From: VRUE01 sp045805805
GTDB lineage: Bacteria > Actinomycetota > Thermoleophilia > Solirubrobacterales > 70-9
Assembly: GCA_045805805.1 (NCBI GenBank)
Contig: JBJMKO010000137.1
Location: 1 to 64,000, forward strand
Length of the DNA: 64,000 nucleotides
Direction: 5' to 3'
The notes under the pieces are model-generated. The model was not told the DNA's origin and did no database searches. It was given only the letters and a program-made list of their open reading frames with translations. This document shows, piece after piece, positions 42,292 through 51,041 of this stretch. Numbering within the stretch: position 1 is the stretch's first letter; the number at the start of each line of letters is the position of its first letter. A program made the position numbers and the translations under genes.

Positions 42292-43429
42292 CCGCGGCGG
42301 GTCCCTTCTCACCTTGAAGCGGATGATAAGCAACCTGACCGCCACGGCGCACTGGCAGATCACGCAACTTAAAGTAACGCCGTGTCTGGTCAGTGTCATC
42401 GACTAGGAAGCCGAATCCACGCTTGGGGTTGACCATGTCGACGCGGCCAGTGTGTAAGTCTGCCTCAGCTTCGGCCGATGACGGTGGGGCGCTGACGGAC
42501 TCACCCGTCACCTCGATCGGCTCCCCCACGGCGTCTACCTGCTCGGCAACCGCCGAGTAGGCCGGGGAGCGGCGTATGAAGCTCTTCCTCGCCGCTCGCT
42601 CGAGCAGCCGCCGCGCCCGCTCGGCCTGTCCCAGCCGGGCGGCGAGGCCGGCGCCCTTCAGCGCCTGCCAGTCCCCTAGGCGCCGCTCGAGCTTGTCGAG
42701 GATCTCGTCGGCCTCCCGCCCTCCGTCCTCGCATCGGGCGAGCGCGACCGCCAGCTCGAGCTCGACGTAGGCCTTCGCGGGAGCGAGCCGCCGCGCTTGG
42801 CGCAACGGCACCACTGCCTCCTTCGCGCGACCCGCTTTCCGCAGCGCCTTGCCGAGCAGGTAGTGCTTGTCGGCATCCTTAGGCTCATGCTCGGCTGCCT
42901 GTTCGAGCAGCTCAACCGCAGAGACGGGGTTTCGTTTTAGCTGCTCGCGTCCGAGCAGATAGGAGGCACGGGCGAAGGTACGGGTCTCCCGCTCCCTCGC
43001 CTCGGGCGGCAACTGGTGGTAGAGGCGTAGGATCTCGGCGGCGCCGCGGCAGGCCCGGTCCGCCTGGCCGAGATGAAGGCGGGTCTGGGCGAGCCGGTAG
43101 AGGTTTCGCATGTGGCCCTGATCGAGGCGCCAGGCGGCGATGAAGTAGGGCAGCGCCTCCTCATAGCGCTCCTGTACGTAGAGCTGGTAGCCCAGCATGT
43201 AGGGCCAGCGCGCCCGCTGTGGCTCCCGGCTGCGGAGCCGTTCGAGCACGGCGATTGCCTCCTCGTAGCGCTTCGCTCGCGAGAGGCAGAATGCGAGCTT
43301 GCCGAGGACGCGGACTTCCTCGCCGGCCCCGCTGAGGAGCTTGCAGGCCTGCCCCCACTCGCTGCGGGCGACGTGGCGGTCGACCCGTCCTAGCAGCTCG
43401 TCGGTCATCGGCTCGGCGACGACGCTCAC
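42269..43429 (-). CDS. TPR protein with C-terminal cold-shock domain
   Basis: 386 residues. About six TPR-like helix pairs over 30-290 (KRYEEAIAVLERLRSREPQR; ERYEEALPYFIAAWRLDQGH; KHYLLGKALRKAGRAKEAVV). Residues about 325-386 are an S1-like cold-shock domain (GRVDMVNPKRGFGFLVDDTD...KGPAADVTRIRH) with the RNP1-like GFGF. Predicted to bind RNA or ssDNA and protein partners. Starts 4 bp within the end of the Lon-RNase HIII gene. Confidence 0.8.
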   Translation of the reverse strand: MSVVAEPMTDELLGRVDRHVARSEWGQACKLLSGAGEEVRVLGKLAFCLSRAKRYEEAIAVLERLRSREPQRARWPYMLGYQLYVQERYEEALPYFIAAWRLDQGHMRNLYRLAQTRLHLGQADRACRGAAEILRLYHQLPPEARERETRTFARASYLLGREQLKRNPVSAVELLEQAAEHEPKDADKHYLLGKALRKAGRAKEAVVPLRQARRLAPAKAYVELELAVALARCEDGGREADEILDKLERRLGDWQALKGAGLAARLGQAERARRLLERAARKSFIRRSPAYSAVAEQVDAVGEPIEVTGESVSAPPSSAEAEADLHTGRVDMVNPKRGFGFLVDDTDQTRRYFKLRDLPVRRGGQVAYHPLQGEKGPAADVTRIRH

Positions 43430-45636
43430 GCTGCCAGCACCTTTTTCGTCGTTTTGAAGGAAAGCTTTGCGTAGTCGCCGAGGGCCGACTCGCCGAGCTC
43501 GGCAATGATCCGTCGGCCAGTCTCGATCACCTGCGGCGAGGCCCCCTTTGGAAGCGTGAAGCCGAGCTCGGCCGATTTCCTTGCCAGCCAGGCAAGGAAG
43601 GCCTCTCGCGCGAGGATCGAGGCGGCGGCGACGGCGAGGTCCGCCTCGGCCTTAGTCACCTGGATGATGCGGATACCCGACTCGCGGGTGTCGGCGAGGA
43701 GCTTTCGCTCGATGTAGGAGGCATCGGCAAACTTGTCGATGATCACGTAGTCCGGGCGTCTGCCCTTCCCAAGCAGATCCTCGATCGAACGGGCATGCCC
43801 CCAAGCCAAGAGGGTGTTTAGGTTCTTTTTTTCAGCGCGCATCTCCGTGTGGAGTTTGTTGTAGGTGGGAGGGCTGATCGAGGTCAGGTGAAACCGCCCG
43901 GCGAGCAGGCGACGGAGCTTGGGAGCGAGATCGTTGACACGGCGGTCGGTGAGCTTCTTAGAGTCCTGCACCCCGAGCGCCTCAAGCTGGGCAGCGATCT
44001 CTGCGTCAACCAGAACGGCGGCACTGACCAGTGGCCCGAAGTAGTCGCCCTTGCCCGACTCATCGGTCCCCGCCCAGGGGACGTCGCGCGGCAGTTCGGC
44101 GAGGACGTCATCGACGCCGCCGCTACCGGCGAGGGAGACTCCCTGGGCGTTGGCGAGGTCGGCAACCTCGGCAGCGATCAGCTCGGCGAGATGATCGAAG
44201 GCCCCGCCCTCCCCCTGAAGCATCAGGGTGCCGGTCCGCCAGAGGGTCACCTGTGCCCGCGACCCCGGCCGCTGCAGGGTGAAACGCCACTGCTCAGATG
44301 CCCCTTTGGCAGGCCGGGGATCAGCGCCCGCCACCTCGAGTGCCTCGCGCAACGACTCGCGACGCCGCTCGGCGACCAACTTCCACTTGCGCGACTCGCG
44401 CTTCTGGTCGCTCTCGCCGCCGTAGAGCCTGGCGATCACCTCCTCTGCGAGGGCGCGAGCGCTGTTGGCGGCGCCGCCAGCGTTGGCGTTGCTCCTCGCC
44501 CCGTCATAGACCTGGACGCTGGCATCACCGGCGCCGTCGGCGACCCGGAATTGTCGGCCGTGCTCGATGTCTCGTTCGCCGTAGACGTCGAGCCCAGCAG
44601 CAGACATCGCCGCCATTAGGAAGCGGGTGCGCCCGCCGAGGGAAAAGTCGCTCGGGGCACCGGCCTCGGCCAGGCGCGGCCGGATCTCCTTTACATTTGA
44701 AACGTAGATGAGGGTGGGGGCCTCCTGCAGCCCGAGCGCCTCGACCTCCTCACGGTTTGCGGCGGGCAGGAGCAGGCGTCGAAAGCCACCCTTGCACGCG
44801 GCGCGCAGCTTGGCCTCGATCCCGGCGACCCAACGCACCGCCCCCGATTGGTCTACCTCGCCGCTAGCAGCGAGGAGCGGATCGTTGGGCAGGTTTTCGA
44901 AAGCAGTGAGGGCGGCGAGGGCGAGGGCGAGTCCCAACGAGGTCCCTTCATAGGTGAGCGGCCACTCAAGCTTCCAGCCCACGCCACGCTCGGCCGCATG
45001 GCGCGAGAGGACGACGCGGCCCTGGGTCTCCATCGCCGGGTCGCTGAGGCTAATCGCCTCGACGCCGGCCCCGTCATGGTGGAAGACGTTGAGTCCGAGG
45101 ACGAGCCCCTCGCCGCCGCTCACTACCAGCGCCCGCGCCTGGTGCTCGGCTGCCGCGTTGCGCAGGCTCTCGAGCAGATCGCGAAGTTCGACCTGCCAAG
45201 GATCGGGCACGCGCTCCCAACCGATCGTCTCCAACAGCGCCGCTGCTGCCTCGACGCGGTTCGAGGCCCGCTCCCGCCTCTGGCCGAGGCCGGCAAGGTC
45301 GCTGTCGGAGAGCTTGAGCTCTCCGACAGCGGGCACGAGATGATCGAAGACGGCCTCTGCGGCAGGGAGATTCTCGTCGCCCAGCAGGTCGAGCAGAGCG
45401 AGCAGCTCTCGCAGCCGCTTCGCGGGCGTCTCCAGATCACTCTCGATCCGCGCCGCCAGGGGGGGCGGGGGCGCGGCGCGGCGGGCGATCTGAAGGGCGC
45501 GGAAGAGCGTCGCTGGCTGGCGTGGCTGCGCGGCCAGTGCGTACTGCACCACCTTTCGCGCCAAGTCGAGGTCCTCGCCGCCAGCGGTCCAATAGGACTC
45601 CTCTTCCTTTTCGAGCCGGCGCTCCTCAGCCTTCAC
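43426..45636 (-). CDS. Lon-like serine protease fused to RNase HIII
   Basis: 736 residues. 1-165 helical. About 170-325 is a Lon-type (S16) domain: LTYEGTSLGLALALAALTAF gives candidate Ser233 and WVAGIEAKLRAACKGGFRRL gives Lys276, the Ser-Lys dyad, with the usual GEVDQSGAVRWVAG. About 445-500 resembles the TBP-like N-terminal domain of RNase HIII (FTLQRPGSRAQVTLWRTGTL). 520-736 is RNase HIII: GTDESGKGDYFGPLV (D525, E526), DYVIIDKFAD (D634), KAEADLAVAAAS (D666). No AAA+ ATPase is present. The fusion of protease and RNA-DNA hybrid nuclease is one I do not know as described. Confidence 0.88.
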   Translation of the reverse strand: MKAEERRLEKEEESYWTAGGEDLDLARKVVQYALAAQPRQPATLFRALQIARRAAPPPPLAARIESDLETPAKRLRELLALLDLLGDENLPAAEAVFDHLVPAVGELKLSDSDLAGLGQRRERASNRVEAAAALLETIGWERVPDPWQVELRDLLESLRNAAAEHQARALVVSGGEGLVLGLNVFHHDGAGVEAISLSDPAMETQGRVVLSRHAAERGVGWKLEWPLTYEGTSLGLALALAALTAFENLPNDPLLAASGEVDQSGAVRWVAGIEAKLRAACKGGFRRLLLPAANREEVEALGLQEAPTLIYVSNVKEIRPRLAEAGAPSDFSLGGRTRFLMAAMSAAGLDVYGERDIEHGRQFRVADGAGDASVQVYDGARSNANAGGAANSARALAEEVIARLYGGESDQKRESRKWKLVAERRRESLREALEVAGADPRPAKGASEQWRFTLQRPGSRAQVTLWRTGTLMLQGEGGAFDHLAELIAAEVADLANAQGVSLAGSGGVDDVLAELPRDVPWAGTDESGKGDYFGPLVSAAVLVDAEIAAQLEALGVQDSKKLTDRRVNDLAPKLRRLLAGRFHLTSISPPTYNKLHTEMRAEKKNLNTLLAWGHARSIEDLLGKGRRPDYVIIDKFADASYIERKLLADTRESGIRIIQVTKAEADLAVAAASILAREAFLAWLARKSAELGFTLPKGASPQVIETGRRIIAELGESALGDYAKLSFKTTKKVLAA

Positions 45637-46688
45637 TCGATCACCTCGGCGCGCAGCTGCTCAACTTCGCCCGGGACACCGGGGTGGTTCCAGTAGACCC
45701 GCAGACCGACGTAGGGCTCCAGGGCCTCGGAGGCAAGCGGATCCGAAAGGCCGCGGAGGTAGACCACTAGGCGCAGGCGCTGGGAGGGCTCCGCCTCGTA
45801 GCACCCGATCACGAAGATCAACCTGCCGTCCTCCCAGTCGTTGTCGAAGACACCACCGACGCGCAGTCGTGGGCTGACGAGCTCCCAATAGCCTTCCTCC
45901 CCCTCGTCGGAGGCTGCTGCCGCCAGTGCCGGCGCGGCTCCCCGGGCGCCGAACCGGCGCCTCGGCACGAAACTCAGGATCTGAGCCTGAGAGGGATGAG
46001 CGGCGGTTGCAGGCGCCTCGGTCTCAACGTGCTCCAGCCACTGAAGCCACGGCGCCCGCAATGCCTCAATCGTTTCGGAGAAGCCAGAGTCCCACCACAG
46101 CCGCGGGTCCTCCACGCTCTCAAGTGGGTTGCCCCAGCGCCAGGCGCTGAGCCCCGGATCGAAGGCGATTTGGAGGAGATCAGCGTCGGTGAGGGCCCCA
46201 ACCCGGCAGTGCAACTGACGGCGCTCGACCTTGCACTGCAGTGAGAAGACGACCCGCAGCGGTGTCTCGTAGCTGGAGTCGGCGACGTCGAGCAGGAAGT
46301 CGGTCGGCAGCGCTCCCTCGACGTCGCTTCGTACCGGCGCCACGTCGAGCCACTCGAGCCCCTCCCCCTCCCCCGGCGAAGAGAGAACCAGCAGCAGGGC
46401 GCTCTGCGGGGCCTCGTACTGGATTTCGCCGATCTGCCAATCAACCGCCGAGAGCCATAGCTCAGCGGCGCTTGCCATCTGCGGCTGATCGGAGTGGAGG
46501 CGCGCGCCCGGGGTGTCGGCAAAGCGCTCTGCCCAGGCCGGTGGGGGAGCATGGCCAGGCTGCTCGGAGAGGGAGACGACAAGCTCCCGGCAGGAGGGGC
46601 ACTCCCCCAGGTGGGCGCTCATCAGCTCGGGCCTCGAGCCCTCGCAATAGTCGAGCCAGTCGACGGGCAGGGGACAGCTATCGCTCAT
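45633..46688 (-). CDS. zf-HC2-type (anti-sigma-like) protein
   Basis: 351 residues. The N terminus has the zinc-binding H26-x3-C30-x2-C33 motif (SAHLGECPSCRELVVSLSEQ), typical of zf-HC2 anti-sigma factors. The rest is soluble and beta-rich with no membrane segment (WQIGEIQYEAPQSALLLVLS; VVYLRGLSDP). Next to a sigma-like gene, an anti-sigma role is plausible. Overlaps both neighbours by 4 bp. Confidence 0.7.
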   Translation of the reverse strand: MSDSCPLPVDWLDYCEGSRPELMSAHLGECPSCRELVVSLSEQPGHAPPPAWAERFADTPGARLHSDQPQMASAAELWLSAVDWQIGEIQYEAPQSALLLVLSSPGEGEGLEWLDVAPVRSDVEGALPTDFLLDVADSSYETPLRVVFSLQCKVERRQLHCRVGALTDADLLQIAFDPGLSAWRWGNPLESVEDPRLWWDSGFSETIEALRAPWLQWLEHVETEAPATAAHPSQAQILSFVPRRRFGARGAAPALAAAASDEGEEGYWELVSPRLRVGGVFDNDWEDGRLIFVIGCYEAEPSQRLRLVVYLRGLSDPLASEALEPYVGLRVYWNHPGVPGEVEQLRAEVIE

Positions 46689-47638
46689 TCACTACCTCCA
46701 AACAGCTTTTCGCGCAAACAGGAATAAATCGCCTCGGCCTCTTCAGGATCGGCGGCATACTCGGCAATCAGCGCCATCGCCTCCGAGAGCGCCCGCTCCA
46801 GCACCGCCGGCTCGACGCCGCAACTTTGCGCCGCGGCCTCGACCTCCCCGTGGGCGGCAAAGGCGACAAGCAGCTCCGAGCGCCGGCGGCCCAAGCGGGC
46901 CACCACGCTTGCGGCCACCGCCTCGGTCACGGGTGGGGCCACCCGCTGCTCGAGCTGCTCAGCCTCCTCAAGCTCGACCGGCGCGGGACTCAGCAAGTTG
47001 AAGCGCCGCTTCATCACCTCGATCAGGATCGCCGGGGTGAGGGTCCCCCCCGCGCCCCCTAGCACGTGCTCGAGGAATCGGTGGAGACCCTCGCGGCGCA
47101 GGATCGGCGACTCCTTCAGCGAGTGCGGACCGTAGCGGACGACGCCGAGCTCCTCATCGGAGAGCTGGAAGGCCAAACGGACCAGCTCGGCGTCACGCAT
47201 GGGCGAAGGCCCGCTTTCCGAGGTGCCCTTGATCTGCCAAGGCTGATCGGCGGCGACCCCAGCCCCATCGGCCGACGCAAAGCGCTCGCTGCTACGGAGC
47301 ATTGCGAGCGTCCGTTTGTAGAGGTTGGTGGCGGCCGAACGGCGGCGGCGGTTAGTCAGGTGCTGGCCGAGGGAGGTGGTGAGGGCCGCGCGCAACGCTC
47401 CCAGTGAGCGGGCGCCGGCGAGCATCTGGCCGAGGTCCTTACGGCGCAGCAGTCGGTCCTCCGTCCAGTCCTGCAGGACATCCTCAATCGCGGCGTCGTC
47501 CCAAACCCCGGCGGCGCTGTAGTCGGGAGGGTAGGTCTTGGCGGTCGCGGTCGCGATGCGGGCGAGGAGGCTCGCCAGCTGCGGCCCGATCACCTCGCGC
47601 TCATGCTCTGCCCGCAGCTCTACAAGCGTCGCGCTCAT
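46685..47638 (-). CDS. Sigma-70-like (ECF-like) protein
   Basis: 317 residues. Region about 30-115 resembles sigma region 2 (DAAIEDVLQDWTEDRLLRRK; TSLGQHLTNRRRRSA), and the C-terminal 70 residues resemble a sigma region 4 helix-turn-helix (LLVAFAAHGEVEAAAQSCGV, LERALSEAMALIAEY). A roughly 110-residue insertion separates them, unlike standard ECF factors. It may be an adapted sigma factor controlling or sensing for this operon. Overlaps neighbours by 4 bp. Confidence 0.6.
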   Translation of the reverse strand: MSATLVELRAEHEREVIGPQLASLLARIATATAKTYPPDYSAAGVWDDAAIEDVLQDWTEDRLLRRKDLGQMLAGARSLGALRAALTTSLGQHLTNRRRRSAATNLYKRTLAMLRSSERFASADGAGVAADQPWQIKGTSESGPSPMRDAELVRLAFQLSDEELGVVRYGPHSLKESPILRREGLHRFLEHVLGGAGGTLTPAILIEVMKRRFNLLSPAPVELEEAEQLEQRVAPPVTEAVAASVVARLGRRRSELLVAFAAHGEVEAAAQSCGVEPAVLERALSEAMALIAEYAADPEEAEAIYSCLREKLFGGSE

Positions 47639-48090
47639 GAAGACAGCACCCGCTTCACTGCGATCAGCTCGGCGGCGCTGGTCTGTCCGATCGCCCGGTC
47701 TATTTCCCCCAGGCGCGGAGAGATCTCATCAACATAGTTACCGGACCGGGCGACCTCGGATGCGGCCAGGGTCCAGGCAACCGAGAAGTCGAACTCGGTG
47801 CGCTTGATCAAGTTGGTGTCGCCGACTTCGATGATGAGCGCCGGTCCAGTGGCCCGTTGGCTCGTGCCGGCGACGAAGTATCCCTGGGCGATCTGACCGC
47901 TCGGGGTGCCCTCGAGAGCGATCAGCAGGCAGTAGCGACCCTTCGGCCTACCACGGTAGTGGACGTGTTCGGCGGGCAGCCACCAGATCTGCCCGCGCGC
48001 GAGCGTCTGCCCGCGGGCGACCTCCAGCGCGGCCAGCGCCTCGGCGGGCAGCAAACCGCTCACCGGCGCTGGCCGGACCAACCGCGGCAT
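47635..48090 (-). CDS. Possible PemK/MazF-like barrel protein
   Basis: 151 residues. LARGQIWWLPAEHVHYRGRP and GRYCLLIALEG resemble the opening strands of PemK/MazF folds, and NYVDEISPRLGEIDRAIGQT resembles their C-terminal helix, but key residues are not obvious. No MazE-like antitoxin is adjacent. Overlaps the sigma-like gene by 4 bp and follows the small basic gene by 12 bp. Confidence 0.5.
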   Translation of the reverse strand: MPRLVRPAPVSGLLPAEALAALEVARGQTLARGQIWWLPAEHVHYRGRPKGRYCLLIALEGTPSGQIAQGYFVAGTSQRATGPALIIEVGDTNLIKRTEFDFSVAWTLAASEVARSGNYVDEISPRLGEIDRAIGQTSAAELIAVKRVLSS

Positions 48091-48102
48091 CCGCCGGGCG
48101 GC

Positions 48103-48288
48103 TCAGGCGTTTGGGTCGTAGTAGGGGTTGCGCTGCAGCCGGCCATTTCCGGGATGCCAGTACATTTTTCGAGTGTGCGGTTTCGGCCTCGGGCCGTCGC
48201 CGGAGCTATAGCGGTTGCTACGGGTGCCTTTGCGCCCATGCACGACTGCCCGCTCCAACTTCCAAGCCCTGCCTTTCTTTGCTGCCAT
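48103..48288 (-). CDS. Small basic protein, first gene of island operon
   Basis: 61 residues, Lys/Arg-rich, ending LQRNPYYDPNA. ATG 48288 is preceded by GGAGG at 4-base spacing. It reads as a compact nucleic-acid-binding peptide, but no family is recognised. Position suggests it leads the seven-gene leftward operon ending at 41809. Confidence 0.6.
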   Translation of the reverse strand: MAAKKGRAWKLERAVVHGRKGTRSNRYSSGDGPRPKPHTRKMYWHPGNGRLQRNPYYDPNA

Positions 48289-48883
48289 CTCGCCTCCGAG
48301 GGTCTCGCTTGCCTCTGCGTCAAAGTAGAACCATCTTTCGCACCAGTGCGCCGACTTCGAGTGGATTGTGGGGAGAAACTGCGCAGTCTTCGCAGGTTGC
48401 CATGATGGTCGGCAGCATTCTGAGGAGGAAATCGCCGGGGTCGCAAGGACTCAGGATGCAATTGCTCCTCGGCTCGGCGGTGCCTTGACTGTCGAGGTCA
48501 AGACCGCTCGCGGCAGCTGACCAAGATTCCCGCGAAAGCGGGACGACGACGGTTAGCGCTCGCGAGGCACGGCAGACAATCTGAGTCCGACCCGATCACC
48601 CTGCCATCGTCCCAAGCACCCTTGTCGATCACCCGCATCAACAGCCCTCGAACCGCCCTTCGCCGTTTCAGGCACTTCTCGCCAGAAGTGCCTGACTCCC
48701 CGCATATCCTCGCTAATCCCCGCGCATCCGGCTAAATCGGCTGCTCTGGAGCGAGTCACGAATACCCCTGTAAATCACCATGTTTTAGGTGCCTACGCTG
48801 AGAATGGCCTTCGCGGATCGCACCCAGGAGGTCGGCGGTTCGAATCCGCCTAACTCCACTGCGTCGCCTTCATCGCCCATCTC
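48289..48883. other. Right end of island, non-coding
   Basis: 595 bp with no supported gene. It should hold the operon promoter. TCAGGCACTTCT-cgcc-AGAAGTGCCTGA (48668-48695) is a 12-bp perfect hairpin, followed by a CTAATCCCCGCGCATC-type motif to about 48740 and the tRNA-derived att copy (48815-48858). Confidence 0.6.
48815..48858 (+). other. attR: 44-bp copy of tRNA-Ala(CGC) 3' half
   Basis: Identical to 39182-39225 except one base (TAACTCC for TAGCTCC). It begins in the anticodon stem and ends at the discriminator base. The 5' half of a tRNA is absent, so this is an integration scar, not a tRNA gene. Confidence 0.88.
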
Positions 48884-50449
48884 TCAATTTAGGCCAACGT
48901 CGGGCAGGCGCATCATTCGGAAGGAATTGAAGAGGCCGATCAGGCCGGCGATGATTGGGACCAGCAGAGCCACCTGCAGGGAGCGGTTCGTCGCATCCGT
49001 GTTGATGCGGAGGACTTCATCCTGAACCGCCTCTGGCTCTTCGGCGAGCAGCTGTTCGAGTTTCGCACTGCTCGTCACTTCCGCGTCTTCGTCGAGCTTT
49101 TTTGCGATCTGCTGCTGCTGGTCCGCTGGGATCACGTTGCTTGCCTCGGTCATGTTGGTGAAGCTGAGCGAGAGGACGGCCAACAGCACGCCCCCGGCCA
49201 TCGCCAGTCCGAATGAGAGCCCGAAAGACCCCGCCGCCGAGTTCACCCCGGCTGCCTCGCTGATCCGCTCCTGGGCGATCGGGGCGAGCGTGTAGTTGTT
49301 GAGCTGGGAAACCAGCAGCCCGAGCCCGGCTCCGGCCAGCATCAGCGGGACGACGAGATACCAGCCGGAGTCCGCCTCGGGCACAATCGGGACGAGCAGT
49401 GCCATGCCGAGGGTGCTGAGCGCAAAGCCCACGCGGATGATCGCGGCAGGGCGGCGATCCCCGGCCTTCCGTCCCGCGAGAATAGCTGCCCCAAACATCG
49501 TCAGAGAGAGCGGAGCGAGGGTCAGGCCTGTCTCCAGCGCGTTGTATTCGAGAGCGATCTGGAGAAAGATCGGCAGCGCGATCATCGCACCGCCCAGGGT
49601 GATGTTCTGGAGCGCCTGCTGGGAGATTCCGATCCTGAAGTTGGGATGCCGGAAAAGGTCCGGGTCGAGCAGGGTCGCCGCCCCTTGGCGGTGACGCCGG
49701 ACCAGCCAGCGGGCCAACGCCCAGAGCGCGAGCGCGCCGCTCGCGATCGTCAGCCCGACGAGCTCGCCCCCCTCCTGCCAGATCAGAATCCCCAGGACCA
49801 CCCCGCCCATGCCGATGACCGAGAGGACCGCTCCCGTTCCGTCGATTTGGCGGGGGCCGGTGTAGGGGACGTCGCGGACGAGCTTGACGTTGAGCAGAAC
49901 GACCACGATCACGACCAGCTCGAGGAAGAAGCCGACCCGCCATGAGAGGAAGGTCGTCACGAAGCCACCGAGAAGCGGTCCAACCGCCGCCGCGACGGCT
50001 GCCGACGCGCCAACCAGGGCATACGCCTTCTTCTGTGCCGCGCCCTCGAAGTTCCCGCGAATCAGCGACTGCATCGCCGGCAGCAGCAGGGAAGCGCCCA
50101 GGCCGCCGACGATCGCCCAGAAGACGACGATCACGCCGAGGCCTTGAGCCAACGTCATCGCCAGGGCGCCGGTCGCATAACCCAGCAGGCCCAGGACAAA
50201 CGCGCGCTTTCGCCCGATCAGGTCGCCGACCTTGCTGCTGATCAAGATGAACGCCGCAGAGACCAGGGCCTCCAGCGCGATCGCCGATTGGACACCGCTG
50301 ACGGTCGTATCGAGATCCCCGACCACGGCCGAGATCGAGACGTTCATCAACGAGGTGTCAACGACGAGCACGAACATCGCCATCGCGAGAACGAACGCCA
50401 GCCGCGTGTTGCCGATTCCCCCCGAACTGGCAGGAGACTCTGGGGTCAC
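48884..50449 (-). CDS. MFS transporter, DHA2 (14-TMS EmrB/QacA-like)
   Basis: 521 residues with about 14 hydrophobic segments. The first loop signature GDLIGRKRAFVLGLLGYATG and motif C-like GGLGASLLLPAMQSL, VGPLLGGFVTTFLSWRVGFF are typical of drug:H+ antiporters. An extracytoplasmic-like insert near 430-485 is Glu-rich. It lies just outside the island's right att site; substrate unknown. Confidence 0.9.
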   Translation of the reverse strand: MTPESPASSGGIGNTRLAFVLAMAMFVLVVDTSLMNVSISAVVGDLDTTVSGVQSAIALEALVSAAFILISSKVGDLIGRKRAFVLGLLGYATGALAMTLAQGLGVIVVFWAIVGGLGASLLLPAMQSLIRGNFEGAAQKKAYALVGASAAVAAAVGPLLGGFVTTFLSWRVGFFLELVVIVVVLLNVKLVRDVPYTGPRQIDGTGAVLSVIGMGGVVLGILIWQEGGELVGLTIASGALALWALARWLVRRHRQGAATLLDPDLFRHPNFRIGISQQALQNITLGGAMIALPIFLQIALEYNALETGLTLAPLSLTMFGAAILAGRKAGDRRPAAIIRVGFALSTLGMALLVPIVPEADSGWYLVVPLMLAGAGLGLLVSQLNNYTLAPIAQERISEAAGVNSAAGSFGLSFGLAMAGGVLLAVLSLSFTNMTEASNVIPADQQQQIAKKLDEDAEVTSSAKLEQLLAEEPEAVQDEVLRINTDATNRSLQVALLVPIIAGLIGLFNSFRMMRLPDVGLN

Positions 50450-50490
50450 ACGCCCTGCTCAGACTTCACTTGACCTCCAGCTCTGGCCAC

Positions 50491-50886
50491 TCAGGCAAGC
50501 AACTTCGACTTTGCCCGGTCGAACTCCTCGGCCGAAAGGGCGCCCTTTTCCTTCAACTCGTTGAGCTTGTGCAGTTCGTCAGCGGGCGTGGTGTGAGCCT
50601 GTTCGCGGACGTATGAATCGAGATGCTGCTTGGCCTCCGCCTGGGCCTTGATCGTGCGCTCGCGCATCCCATCGCCGCGAACGATCAGATAGAGCAGCAC
50701 ACCGAGAAACGGCAGGAAGACCAGGAAGAACACCCAGACGGCCTTCGCCACCCCCGACAGCTCGTGGTCGCGAAAGAGGTCCCCGATGATCGAAATCAGA
50801 ATCCAGATCCAGGCGAAGAGCAGAAAGAACTCGAAGATGAAGAGCAGTCCTTCGCCAAAGCTGATGTCTGCGAGCAGCACGGTCAT
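50491..50886 (-). CDS. PLDc_N-domain membrane protein with SHOCT motif
   Basis: 131 residues: two membrane helices of the PLDc_N type (LLFAWIWILISIIGDLFRDH, VFFLVFLPFLGVLLYLIVRG) and a C-terminal SHOCT helix pair (LHKLNELKEKGALSAEEFDR). Such proteins often bind or recruit partners at the membrane; enzymatic residues are absent. Confidence 0.85.
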   Translation of the reverse strand: MTVLLADISFGEGLLFIFEFFLLFAWIWILISIIGDLFRDHELSGVAKAVWVFFLVFLPFLGVLLYLIVRGDGMRERTIKAQAEAKQHLDSYVREQAHTTPADELHKLNELKEKGALSAEEFDRAKSKLLA

Positions 50887-51041
50887 CCCTGCCCAGGACT
50901 TGAACTCTGACCAGCCTCCATCTTGAATCTCCTTTTGAAAGGCGGTGCGGCTCCAGTCAACTCTGGGCCGGCAGCCTTGGAGCTGCTCGCCGAGCAGACC
51001 CTAGTTGGCTCCTTCGGACAAGGAAATAATCTTCATCCGAA

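Noticed and set aside
48815..48858. A second tRNA-Ala gene
   Set aside because: Only the 3' half is present; no acceptor 5' strand or D arm precedes it. It is an att copy.
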